Below are positions 45,501 through 59,265 of a DNA stretch of 64,000 bases, piece by piece (position 1 is the first letter of the stretch; each line of letters starts with the position of its first letter). A model generated the notes under the pieces. It searched no databases, was not told the origin of the DNA, and worked only from the letters and a program-made list of their open reading frames with translations. The DNA is from Schoenoplectus triqueter. Lineage: Eukaryota > Streptophyta > Magnoliopsida > Poales > Cyperaceae. Both the position numbers and the translations under genes were made by a program. Location of the stretch: contig CAXKVV010002167.1 of assembly GCA_964058805.1 (NCBI GenBank), positions 371,441-435,440 of the forward strand, in the 5' to 3' direction.

Positions 45501-46700
45501 GGCCTCGGCACCGCCGAAAACGTGTCCGGGCGCGCAAACCTTGAAAACGGGAAAGGACGCCCTCGGTACCGCCAAAAACGAATCCGGGCGCGCAAAACAT
45601 GAAAACGGGACCAGACGCCCTCGGTACCGCCGAAAACGTGTCCGGGCGCGCAAAACTTGAAAACGGGAAAGGACGCCCTCGGTACAGCCAAAAACGAGTC
45701 CGAGCGCGCATAACGTGAAAACAGGACCCGACGACCTCGGTACCGGCGTAAACAAGTTCGAGCTCGCAAAACATGAAATCGGGACCCGACACCCTCGGTA
45801 CCGCCGAAAACGAGTCCGGGCGAGCATAACATGAAAACGGGACCCGACGACCTCGGCACCGCCGAAAACGTGTCCGGGCGCGCAAAACTTGAAAACCGGA
45901 CCCGACGCCCATGGTGCCGCCGAAAACGAGTCCGGGCGCGCAAAACATGAAAACGGGATCCGACTCCCTCGGCACCGCCGTAAACGAGTCCGGGCGCGCA
46001 AAACTTGAAAACGGGAAAGGACGCCGTCGGTACCGTCGAAAACGAGTCCAGGTGCGCAAAACATGAAAACGGGACCCGACGACCTCGGTACCGCGGTAAA
46101 CGTGTCCGGGCGAGCAAAACATGAAAACGGGACCCGACAACCTCGGCACCGCCGTAAACGTGTCTGGGCGCGCAAAACTTGAAAACGGGAAAGGACGCCA
46201 TTGGTACCGTTGAAAACGAGTCCGTGCGCGCAAAACATGAAAACGGGACCCGACGACGTCGGTACCGCCGTAAACGTGTCCGGGTGCGCAAAGCATGAAC
46301 ACAGGACCCGACGCCCTCGGTACCGCCAAAAATGAGTAAAACATGAAAACGGGACCCGACGACCGCGGCACCGCCCAAAACGTGTCCGGGCGCGCAAAAT
46401 TTAAAAAACGGGACAGGACACCCTCGGTACCGCCGAAAACGAGTCCGGGCGCGCAAAACATGAAAACGGGACCCGACGCCCTCGGCACTGCCCAAAACGT
46501 GTTCGGGCGAGCAAAAGTTGAAAACGGGACAGGACGCCCTCAGTACCGCCGAAAACGAGTCTGGGCGCGCAAAACATGAAAACGGGACCCGACGAACTCG
46601 GCACCGCCGAAAACGTGTCCCGGCGTGCAAACTTGAAAACGGGACAGGACGCCCTCGGAACCGCCGAAAACGAGTCCGGGGGCGCAAAACATGAATACGA
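42560..46700 (+). repeat. 1,904-bp duplicated block with partial third copy
   Basis: Matching landmarks are 1,904 bp apart (for example 43057 and 44961; 44439 and 46343), including a shared truncated unit ...AAAAATGAGTAAAACATG. The step is about 32.8 units. A third copy begins at about 46380 and is lost near 46700. Parts reappear at 47.6-49.1 kb in a more diverged form. Confidence 0.8.
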
Positions 46701-49700
46701 GACCGACGCCCTCGGTACCGTCGAAAACTAGTCTGGGGCGCAAAACATTAAAACGGGACCCGACGCCCTCGGTACCGCCGAAAACGTGTCCGGGCGCGCA
46801 AACCTTGAAAACGAGAAAGGACGCCATCGGTACCACGGTAAACGAGTCCGGGCGCGCAAAACAGGAAAACGGGACCCGACAACCACGGTGCCGCCGAAAA
46901 CGAGTCCGGGCGCGCAAAACATGTAAAAGGAACCCGACACCCTCGGTGCCGCCGAAAACGAGTCCGGGCGCGCGAAACTTGAAAACGGGACACAACGCCC
47001 TCGGTACCGCCGAAAATGAGTTCGGGCGCGAGAAATTTGAAAACGAGAAAGGACGCCTTCGGTACCGCCGAAAACGAGTCCGGGCGCGACAAACATGAAA
47101 ACGGGACCCGACGACCTCGGCACCGCCGAAAACGTGTCTCGGCGCGAAAAACTTGAAAACGGGAAAGGACGCCCTCGGTACCGTCGAAAACGAGTCCGGG
47201 CGCGCAAAACATGAAAACGGGACCCGACGACCTCGGCAACGCCCATAACGTGTCCGGGCGCGCAAAACATGAAAACGGGACCCGACGCCCTCGGCACCGC
47301 CGTAAACGAGTCCGGGCGCGCAAAACTTGAAAACGGGAAAGGACGTCCTCGGTAACGCCGAAAACGAGTCCGGGCGCGCAAAACATGAAAACGGGACCCG
47401 ACGACCTCGGCACCGCCGTAAACGAGTCCGGTTTGCAAAACATGAAAACGGGACCCAACAACCTCGGCACCGCCGAAAACCTATCCGACCGCGCAAACCT
47501 TGAAAACGGGACAGGACGCCCTCGGCACCGCCGAAAACGTGTCCGGGCACGCAAGACATCAAAAACGGGACCCGACGACCTCGGCACCGCCGAAAACGTT
47601 TCCGGGCGCGAAAAACTTGAAAACGGGACAAGAGGTCCTCGGTACAGCCGAAAACGATTCCGGGAGCGCAAAACATGAAAACGGGACCCGACGCCCTCGG
47701 TACCGCCGAAAACGAGTCCGGGCGCGCAAAACATGAAAACGGGACCCGACGACCTCCGCACCGCCGAAAACGTGTCCGGGCGTGAAAAACTCGAAAACGG
47801 GACCCGACGACCTCGGCACCGCGGAAAACGTGTTCCGGCACGCAAACCTTGAAAACGGGACAGGACGCCCTCGGTACCGCCGAAAACGAGTCCGGACGCG
47901 CAAAACATGAAAACGGGATCTGACGCCCACATTGCCGACGAAAACGATTCCGGGCGCGCCAAACATGAAAACGGGACCAGACGACCTCGGCACCGCCGAA
48001 AACGAGTCCGGGCGCGCAAAACAAGAAAACGGGACCCGACGCCCACGGTACCGCCGAAACCGAGTCCAGGCGCGCAAAACATGTAAAAGGGAACCGACGC
48101 CCTCGGCACCGCCGTAAACGAGTTCGGGTGCGCAAAACTTGAAAACGGGAAAGGACGCCCTCGGTACCGCCAAAAACGAGTCCGGGCGCACAAAACATGA
48201 AAACGGGACCCGACGGCCTCGGCACCGCCGAAAACGTGTCCGGGCGCGCAAACCTTGAAAACGGGAAAGGACCCCCTCGGTACCGCCAAAAACGAGTCCG
48301 GGCGCGCAAAACATGAAAACGGGACCAGACGCCCTCGGTACCGCCGAAAACGTGTCCGGGCGCGCAAAACTTGAAAACGGGAAAGGACGCCCTCGGTACA
48401 GCCGAAAACGAGTCCGAGCGCGCATAACGTGAAAACAGGACCCGACGACCTCGGTACCGGCGTAGACAAGTTCAAGCTCGCAAAACATGAAATCGGGACC
48501 CGACACCCTCGGTACCGCCGAAAACGAGTCCGGGCGAGCATAACATGAAAACGGGAACCGACGACCTCGGCACCGCCGAAAACGTGTCCGGGCGCGCAAA
48601 ACTTGAAAACTGGACCCGACGCCCACGGTACCGCCGAAGACGAGTCCGGGCGCGCAAAACATGAAAACGGGATCCGACTCCCTCGGCACCGCCGAAAATG
48701 AGTCCGGGCGCGCAAAACTTGAAAACGGGAAAGGACGCCGTCGGTACCGTCGAAAACGAGTCCAGGTGCGCAAAACATGAAAACGGGACCCGACGACCTC
48801 GGTACCGCCGTAAACGTGTCCGGGTGCGCAAAACATGAAAACAGGACCCGACGCCCTCGGTACCGCCGAAAACGAGTCCGGGCGTGCAAAACATGAAAAC
48901 GGGACCCGACGACCTCGGCACCGCCCAAAACGTGTCCGGGCGCGCAAAACATGAAAACGGGATAGGACGCCCTCGGTACCGCCCAAAACGTGTTCGGGCG
49001 AGCAAAACTTGAAAACGGGACAGGACGCCCTCAGTACCGCCGAAAACAAGTCCGGGCGCGCAAAACATGAAAACGGGACCCGACGACCTCGGCACCGCCG
49101 AAAACGTGTCCGGGCGAGCAAAACTTGAAAACGGGACAGGACGCCCACGGTACCGCCGAAAACGAGTCCGGGCGATTAAAACATGAATACGGGACCGACG
49201 CCCTCGGTACCGTCGAAAACTAGTCGGGGGGCGCAAAACATGAAAATGGGACCCGACGCCCTCTTCACCGCCGAAAACATATCCGGGTGCGCAAAACATG
49301 AAAACGGGACCCGACGCCCTCGGCACCGCCGAACACCAGTCGGGGTGCGCAATACTTGAAAATGGTACCCCACGCACTCGGCACCGCCGAAAACCGTCGA
49401 AAACTAGTCTGGGGGCGCAAAACATGAAAACGGGACCCGACGCCCTCGGTACCGCCGAAAATGAGTCCGTGCGCGCAAAACATGAAAACGGGACCCGACG
49501 CACTCGGCACGGCCGAAATACGAGTCAGGGGCGCAAAACATGAAAACGGGACCCCACGCACTCGGCACCGCCGAAAACGAGTCCGGGGCGCAAAACATGT
49601 AAAATGGAGCCGACGCACTCGGCACCGTCGAAAACGTGTCCGAGCGTGAAAAACTTGAAAACGGGAAAGGACGCCCTCGGTACCGCCGAAAAAGAGTCCG

Positions 49701-52700
49701 GGCGCGCAAAACATGAAAACGGGACTCGACGACCTCGTCACCGCCGAAAACGTGTCCGGGCGAGCAAAACTTGAAAACGGGACAGGACGCCCCCGGGACC
49801 GTCGAAAACGAGTCCAAGCGCACAAAAAATGTAAAAGGGACCCGACGCCCTCGGTACCGTCGAAAACGAGTCCGGGCGCGCAAAACATGAAAACGGGACC
49901 CGACGACCTCGGTACCGCCGTAAACTAGTCCGGGCGCGCAAAACATGTATTCGGGACCCGACACCCTCGGTACCGCCGAAAACGAGTCCGGGCGAGCATA
50001 ACATGAAAACGGGACCCGACGACCTCGGCACCGCCGAAAACGTGTCCGGACGCGCAAAACTTGAAAACGGGACAAGACGCCGACGGTACTGCCGAAAATG
50101 AGTCCGGGCGCGCAAAACATGAAAAATGGACCCGACGAACTCGGCACCATCGAAAACGTGTCCGGCCGCGAAAAACTTGAAAACGGGAAAGGACGCCCTC
50201 GGTATCGCCGAAAATAAGTCGGGGCGCGCAAAACATGAAAACGGGACCCCACTACCTCGGCACCGCCGAAAATGAGTCCGGGCGCGCAAAACATGAAAAC
50301 GGGACCCCACGACCTCAGCACCGCCGAAAATGAGTCCGGGCGCGCAAAACATGAAAACGAGACCCCACGACCTCGGCACCGCCGAAAACAAATTCGGGCA
50401 CGCAAAACATGGAAACGGGACCCGACGACCTCGGCATCGCCGAAAACGAGTCCGGGCGTGCAAAACATGAATACGAGACCGATGCCCTCGGTACCGTCGA
50501 AAACTAGTCTGGGGCGCAAAACATGAAACCGGGACCCGACGCCCTCGGTACAGCTGTAAACGAGTCCGGGCGCGCAAAACATGAAATCGGGACCCGACGC
50601 CCTCGGTACCGCCGAAAACGTGTCCGGGCGAGCATAACATGGAACCGGGACTCGACGACCTCGGCACCGCCGAAAACGTGTCCGGGCGTGCAAAACTTGA
50701 AAACGGCAAAGACGCCCTCGGAACAGACGAAAAAGAGTCCGGGCGCGCAAAACATGAAAACGGGTCCCGACGCTCACAGTACCGCCGAAAACGAGTCCGG
50801 GCGCACAAAAAATGTAAAAGGGACCCGACGACCTCGGCACCGCCGAAAACAAGTCCGGGCGCGCAAAACATGAAAACGGGACCCGACGACTTCGGCACCG
50901 CCGAAAACGAGTCCGGGCGCGCAAAACATAAATACGAGACCGACGCCCTTGGTACCGTCGAAAACTAGTCTGGGGGCGCAAAACATGAAAACGGGACCCG
51001 ACGCCCTCGGTACCGCCGAAAACGAGTCCGGGCGCGCAAAACATGAAAACGGGACCCGACGACCTCGGCACCGCCGAAAACGTGTCCGGGCGAGCAAAAC
51101 TTGAAAACGGGACCCGACGCCCTCGGCACCGCCGAAAATGAGTACGGGCACGCAAAACTTGAAAACGGGACCCGACGCCCACGATACCGCCGAAAATGAG
51201 TCCGGGCGCATAAAAAATGTAATAGGGACCCGACGCCCTCGGTACCGCCGAAAACGTGTCCGGGCGAGCATAACATGGAAACGGAACCCGACGACCTCGG
51301 CACCACCGAAATCGTGTCCGGGCGCGAAAAACTTGAAAACGGGAAAGGACGCCCTCGGTACCGCCGAAAATGAGTCCGGACGCGCAAAACATGAAAACGG
51401 GTCCCCACAACCTCGGCACCGCCGGAAACGAGTCCGGGGGCGCAAAACATGTAAACGGGACCCGACGCCCTCGGCACCGCCGAAATCGAGTCCGGGTGCG
51501 CAAAACATGAAAACGGGACCCGACGACCTCGGCACCGCCGTAAACGAGTCCGAGGGCGCAAAACATGAAAACGAGACCCGACGCCCTCGGTACCGCCGAA
51601 AACGTGTCCGGGTGCGCAAAACATGAAAACGGGACCCGATGACCTCGGCACCGCCGAAAACGTGTCCCGGCGTGCAAAACTTAAAAACGGGACAGGACGC
51701 CCTCGGGTCCGCGGAAAACGAGTCCGGGCGCACAAAACATGAATACGAGACCGACGCCCTCGGTACCGTCGAAAACTAGTCTAGTGGCGCAAAACATGAA
51801 AACCGGACCTGACGCCCTCGGTACCGCCGAAATCGAGTCCGGGCGCGCAAAACATGAAAACGGGACCCCACGCACTCGGCACCGCCGAAAACGAATCCGG
51901 GGCGCAAAACATGTAAAATGGACCCGACGCCCTCCGTACCGACGAAAACGAGTCCGGGCGCGCAAAACAAGAAAACGGGACCCCAAGACCTCGGCACCGT
52001 CGAAAACGTGTACGAGCGCGAAAAACTAGAAAACGGGAAAGGACGCCCTCGGTACCGCCGAAAACGAGTCCGGGCACGCAAAACATGAAAACGGGACCCG
52101 ACGCCCTCGATACCGCCGAAAACGAGTCCGGCCGCGCAAAACATGAATATAGGACTCGAGAACCTCGGCACCGCCGAAAACGTGTCCGGGCGAGCAAAAC
52201 ATGAAAACGGGACAGGACGCCCTCGGTACCGTCGAAAACGAGTCTAGGCGCGCAAAACATGAATACGAGACCGACGCCCTCGGTACCGTCGAAAACTAGT
52301 CTGGGGAGCAAAACATGAAAACGGGACCCGACGCCCTCGGCACCGCCGAAAACGAGTCCGGGCGCGCAATACATGAAAACTGACCCGACGCCCTCGGCAC
52401 CGCCGAAAATTAGTCCGGGCGCGCAAAACTTGAAAACGGGACCCGACGCCCACGATACCGCCGAAAACGAGTCCGGGCGCACAAAAAATGTAAAAGGGAC
52501 CCGACGCCCTCGGTACCACCGAAAACGAGTCCGGGCGCGCAAAACATGAAAACGGGAAAGGACGCCCTCGGTACCGTCGAAAACGAGTCCGGGCGCGCAA
52601 AACATGAAATCGGGACCCGACACCCTCGGAACCGCCGAAAACGAGTCCGGGCGAGCATAACATGAAAACGGGACCCGACGACCTCGGTACCGCCGAAAAC

Positions 52701-55700
52701 GAGTCCGGGCGCGCAAAACAAGAAAACGAGACCCGACGCCCTTGGTACCGCGAAAACGAGTCCGGGCGCGCAAAACATGATAACGGGACCCCACGCCCAC
52801 GGTACCGCCGAAAACAAGTCCGGGCGCCCAAAAAATGTAAAAGGGACCCGACGCCCTCGGTACCGCCGAAAATGAGTCCGGTCGCGCGTAACATGAAAAC
52901 GGGACCCGACGACCTCGGCACCACCGAAAACGTGTCCGGGCGCGAAAATTTGAAAACAGGAAAGGACGCCCTCGGAACCGCCGAAAGTGAGTCTGGGCGC
53001 GCAAAACATGAAAACGGGACCCCACGTCCTCGGCACCGCCGAAAATGAGTCCGGGCGCGCAAAACATGAAAACGAGACCCCACGACCTCGGCACCGCCGT
53101 AAACGAGTCCGGGGGCGCAAAACATGTAAATGGGACCCGACGCCCTCGGTACCGCCGAAAACAAGTCCGAGCGCGCAAAACATGAAAACAGGACCCGACG
53201 ACCTCGGCACCGCCGAAAACGAGTCCGGGCGTGCAAAACTTGAATACGAGACCGACGCCCTCGGTACCGTCAAAAACTAGTCTGGGGCGCAAAACAAGAA
53301 AACGGGACCCGACGACCTCGGCACCACCGAAAACGTGTTCGGGCGCGAAAAACTTGAAAACGGGAAAGGACGCCCTCGGTACCGCTGAAAATGTGTCCGG
53401 GCGCGCAAAACATGAAAACGGGACCCCACGACCTCGGCACCGCCGAAAACGTGTCCCGGCGTGCAAAACTTAAAAACGGGACAGGACGCCCTCGGTACCG
53501 CCGAAAACGAGTCCGGGCGCGCAAAACATGAATACGAGACCGACGCCCTCGGTACCGTCGAAAACTAGTCTAGTGGCGCAAAACATGAAAACCGGACCCG
53601 ACGCCCTCGGTACCGCCGAAATCGAGTCCGGGCGCGCAAAACATGAAAACGGGACCTGACGCACTCGGCACAGCCGAAATACGAGTCAGGGGGCGCAAAA
53701 CATAAAACGGGACCCCACGCACTCGGCACCGCCGAAAATGAATCCGGGACGCAAAACATGTAAAATGGACCCGACGCCCTCCGTACCGTCGAAAACGAGT
53801 CCGGGCGCGCAAAACAAAAAACGGGACCCCACGACCTCGGCACCGTCGAAAACGTGTCCGAGCGCGAAAAACTAGAAAACGGGAAAGGACGCCCTCGATA
53901 CCGCCGAAAACGAGTCCGGGCGCGCAAAACATGAAAACGGGACCCGACGCCCTCGATACCGCCGAAAACGAGTCCGGCCGCGCAAAACATGAATATAGGA
54001 CCCGAGAACCTCGGCACCGCCGAAAACGTGTCCGGGCGAGCAAAACTTGAAAACGGGACAGGACGCCCTCGGTACCGCCGAAAACGAGTCTAGGCGCGCA
54101 AAACATGAATACGAGACTGACGCCCTCGGTACCGTCGAAACCTAGTCTGGGGGAGCAAAACATGAAAACGGGACCCGACGCCCTCGGCACCGCCGAAAAC
54201 GAGTCCGGGCGCGCAATACATGAAAACTGACCCGACGCCCTCGGCACCGCCGAAAATTAGTCCGGGCGCGCAAAACTTGAAAACGGGACCCGACGCCCAC
54301 GATACCGCCGAAAACGAGTCCGGGCGCACAAAAAATGTAAAAGGGACCCGACGCCCTCGGTACCACCGAAAACGAGTCCGGGCGCGCAAAACATGAAAAC
54401 GGGAAAGGACGCCCTCGGTACCGTCGAAAACGAATCCGGGCGCGCAAAACATGAAATCGGGACCCGACACCCTCGGTACCGCCGAAAACGAGTCCGGGCG
54501 AGCATAACATGAAAACGGGACTCGACGACCTCGTCATCGCCGAAAATGTGTTCGGGCGCGCAAAACTTGAAAACGAGACAGGACGCCCTCGGTACCGACG
54601 AAAATGAGTCCGGGCGCGCAAAACATGAAAACGGGACCCGACGCCCACGGTACCGCCGAAAACGAGTCCGGGCGCCCAAAAAATGTAAAAGGGACCCGAC
54701 ACCCTCGGTACCGCCGAAAATGAGTCCGGGCACGCAAAACATGAAAATGGGACCCGACGCACACGGCACTGCCGAAAAACGAGTCTTGGGGCGCAAAACA
54801 TGAAAACGGGACCCCACGCACTCGGCACCGCCGAAAACGAGTCCGGGGCGCAAAACATGTAAAAGGGACCAGACGCCCTCCGTACCGCCAAAAACGAGTC
54901 CGGGCGCGCAAAACTTGAAAACTGGATCCGACGCCCTCGGTACCGCCGAAAACGAGCCGGGTGCGCAAAACATGAAAACGGGACCCGACGACCTCGGCAT
55001 CCCCGAAAATGTGTCCGAGCGCGCAAAACATGAAAACGGGACCCGACGCCCTCGGTACCGCCGAAAACGAGTCCGGGCGCGCACAACATGAAAACGGGAC
55101 CCGACGGCCTCGGTACCGCCGAAAATGAGTCCGGCAGCGCAAAACATGAAAATAGGACCCGACGACCTCGGTACCGCCGAAAACGAGTCCGGACGAGCAA
55201 AACTTGAAAACGGGATAGGATGCCCTCGGTACCGTCGAAAACGAGTCTGGGCGCACAAAACATGAATACGGGACTGACGCCCTCGGTACCGTCGAAAACT
55301 AGTCTGGGGGCGCAAAACATGAAAACGGGACCCGACGCCCTCGGCACCGCCGAAAACGAGTCCGGGGCGCATACATGAAAACTGACCTGACGCCCTCGGC
55401 ACCGCCGAAAATGAGTCCGGGCACGGAAAACATGAAAACGGGACCCGACGCCCACGATACCGCCGAAAACGAGTCCGGGCGCACAAAAAAAGTAAAAGGG
55501 ACCCGACCCCCTCAGTACCACCGAAAATGAGTCCGGGCGCGCAAAACATGAAATCGGGACCCGACGCCCTCGGTACCGCCGAAAACGAGTCCGGGCGAGC
55601 ATAACAAGAAAACGGGACCCGACGACCTCGGCACCGCCGAAAACATGTCCGGGTGCGCAAAACTTGAAAACGGGACAGGACGCCCTCGGTACCGACGAAA

Positions 55701-58700
55701 ACGAGTCCGGGCGCGCAAAACAAGAAAACGGGACCCGACGCCCACGGTACCGCCGAAAACAAGTCCGGGCGCCCAAAAAATGTAAAAGGGACCCGACGCC
55801 CTCGGTACCGCCGAAAATGAGTCCGGGCGCGCAACACATGAAAACGGGACCCGACGGACCTCGGCACCACCGAAAACGTGTCCGGGCGCGAAAAACTTGA
55901 AAACGGGAAAGGACGCCCTCGGTACTGCTGAAAATGTGTCCGGGCGCGCAAAATATGAAAACGGGACCCCACGACCTCGGCACCGTCGAGAATGAGTCCG
56001 GGCGCGCAAGACATGAAAACGGGACCCGACGACCTCGGCACCGCCGAAAACGAGTCCGGGCGCGCAAAACATGAATACGAGACCGATGCCCTCGGTACCG
56101 TCGAAAACTAGTCTGGGGGCGCAAAACAATAAAACGGAACCCGACGCCCTCGGTACCGCCGAAAACGAGTCCGGGCGCGCAAAACATGAAAACGGGACCC
56201 GACGCCCTCGGTACCGTCGAAAATGAGTCCGGGCGCGCAAAACATGAAAATGGGACCCGACGCACTCGGCACAGCCGAAAAACGAGTCAGGGTGCGCAAA
56301 ACATGAAAACGGGACCCCACGCACTCGGCACCGCCGAAAACGAGTCCGGGGCGCAAAACATGTAATAGGGACCAGACACCCTCCGTACCGCCGAAAACGA
56401 GTCCGGGCGTGCAAAACTTGAAAACTAGACCCGACGCCCTCGGCACCGCCGAAAACGTATGGGCGCGCAAGACATGAAAACGGGACCCGACGTCCTCGGC
56501 ACCGCCGAAAACGTGCCCGAGCGCGCAAAACATGAAAACGGGACCCGACTCCCTCCGTACCGCCGAAAACGAGTCCGGGCGCGCAAAACATTAAAACGGG
56601 ACCCGACGCCCTCGGTACCGCCGAAAACGAGTCCGGCCGCGCAAAACACGAAAACGGGACCCGACGACCTCGGCACCGCCGAAAACGTGTCCGGGCGAGC
56701 AAAACTTGAAAACGGGACAGGACGCCCTCGGTACCGCCGAAAATGAGTCCGGGGGCGCAAAACATGAATACGGGACCGACGCCCTCAGTACCGTCGAAAA
56801 CTAGTCGGGGGGCGCAAAACATGAAAACGGGACCCGACGCCCTCGGCACCGTCGAAAACTAGTCGGGGGGCGCAAAACATGAAAACGGGACCCGACGCCC
56901 TCGGCACCGTCGAAAACGAGTCCGGGCGCGCAAAACATGAAAACTGACCCGACGCCCTCGGTACCGCCGAACACGAGTCCGGGCGCGCAAAACATGAAAA
57001 TGGGACCCGACGCCCTCGGCACCGCCGAAAACGTATCCGGGTGCGCAAAACGTGAAAACTGTACCCGACGCCCTTGGCACCGCCGAACACCAGTCGGGGT
57101 GCGCAAAACATGAAAACGGTACCCCACACACTCGGCACCGCCGAAAACGTGTCAGTGCGCGCAAAACATGAAAACGGGACCCGACGCACTCGGCACAGCC
57201 GAAATACGAGTCATGGGGCGGAAAACATAAAACGGGACCCCACGCACTCGGTACTGCCGAAAACGAATCCGGGGCGCAAAACATGTAAAATGGACCCGAC
57301 GCCCTCCGTACCGTCGAAAACGAGTCCGGGAGCGCAAAACAAGAAAACGGAACCCAACGACCTCAGCACCGTCGAAAACGTGTCCGAGCGCGAAAAACTA
57401 GAAAACGGGAAAGGACGCCCTCGGTACCGCCGAAAACGAGTGCGGGCGGGCAAAACATGAAAACGAGACCCGACGCCCTCGATACCGCCAAAAACGGGTC
57501 CTGCCGCGCAAAACTTGAAAATAGGACCCGACGACCTCGGTACCGCCGAAAACGTGTCCGGGCGAGCAAAACTTGAAAAACGGGACAGGTTGCCCTCGGT
57601 ACCGTCGAAAACGAGTCTGGGCGCGCAAAACATGAATACGGGACCGACGCCCTCGGTACCGTCGAAAACTAGTATGGGGGCGCAAAACATGAAAACGGGA
57701 CCCGACGCCCTCGGCACCGCCGAAAACGAGTCCGTGCGCGCAATACATTCAAACTAACCTGACGCCCTCGGCACCACCGAAAATGAGTCCGGGCGTGCAA
57801 AACATGAAAACGGGACCCGACGCCCACGATACCGCCGAAAATGAGTCCGGGCGCACAAAAAATGTAAAAGGGACCCGACGCCCTCAGTACCACCGAAAAC
57901 GAGTCCGGGCGCGCAAAACATGAAAACGGGACCCCACGCCCTCGGCACCGCCTTAAACGAGTCCGGGCGCGCAAAACTTGAAAACAGGAAAGGACGCCCT
58001 CGGTACCGTTGAAAATGAGTCCAGGCGCGCAAAACTTGAAAACGGGACCCGACGCCCACGTTACCGCCGAAAACGAGTCCGGGCGCACAAAAAATATAAA
58101 AGGGACCCGACGCCCTCGGTACCACCGAAAATGAGTCTGAGCGCGCAAAACATGAAATCGGGACCCGACACCCTCGGTACCGCCGAAAACGAGTCCGGGC
58201 GAGCATAACATGAAAACGGGACCCGACGCACTCGGCACAGCCGAAAAACGAGTCAGGGGGCGCAAAACATGAAAACGGGACCCCACGCACTCGGAACCGC
58301 CGAAAATGAGTCCGGGGCGCAAAACATGTAAAAGGGACCAGGCGCCCTCCGTACCGTCGAAAACGAGTCCGGGCGCGCAAATCTTGAAAACGGAATCTGA
58401 CGCCCTCGGTACCACCGAAAACGAGCCGGGCGCGCAAAACATGAAAACTGGACCCGACGACCTCGGCACCGCCGAAAACGTGTCCAAGCGCGCAAAACAT
58501 GAAAACGGGACCCGACGCCCTCGGTACCGCCGAAAACGAGTCCGGGCGTGCAAAACATGAAAACGGGACCCGACGCCCTCGGTACCGCCGAAAACTAGTC
58601 CGGCCGCGCAAAACATGAAAACGGGACCCGACGACCTCGGCACCGCCGAAAACGTGTCCGGACGAGCAAAACTTGAAAACGGGACAGGACGCCCTCGGTA

Positions 58701-59265
58701 CCGCCGAAAACGAGTCCGGGCACGCAAAACATGAATACGGGACTGACGCCCTCGGTACCATCGAAAACTAGTCGGGGGGCGCAAAACATGAAAACGGGAC
58801 CCGACGCCCTCGGCACCGCCGAAAACGAGTCCGGGCGCGCAAAACATGATAACTGACCCGACGCCCTCGGCACCGTCGAACACAAGTCCGGGCGCGCAAA
58901 ACATGAAAATGGGACCCGATGCCCTCGGCACCGCCGAAAACGTATCCGGGTGCGCAAAACGTGAAAACTGGACCCGACGCCCTTGGCATCGCCGAACACC
59001 AGTCGGGGTGCGCAAAACATGAAAACGGTACCCACACACTCGGCACCGCCGAAAACGAGTCCGTGCGCGCAAAACTTGAAAACGGGACTCGACGACCTCG
59101 GCACCACCGAAAACGTTTCCGGGCACGAAAAACTTGAAAACGGGAAAGGACGCCCTCGGTACCGCCGAAAATGAGTCCGGGCGCGCAAAACATGAAAATG
59201 GGACCCCACGACCTCGGCACCGCTGTAAACGAGTCCGGGGGCGCAAAACATGTAAACGAGACCCG

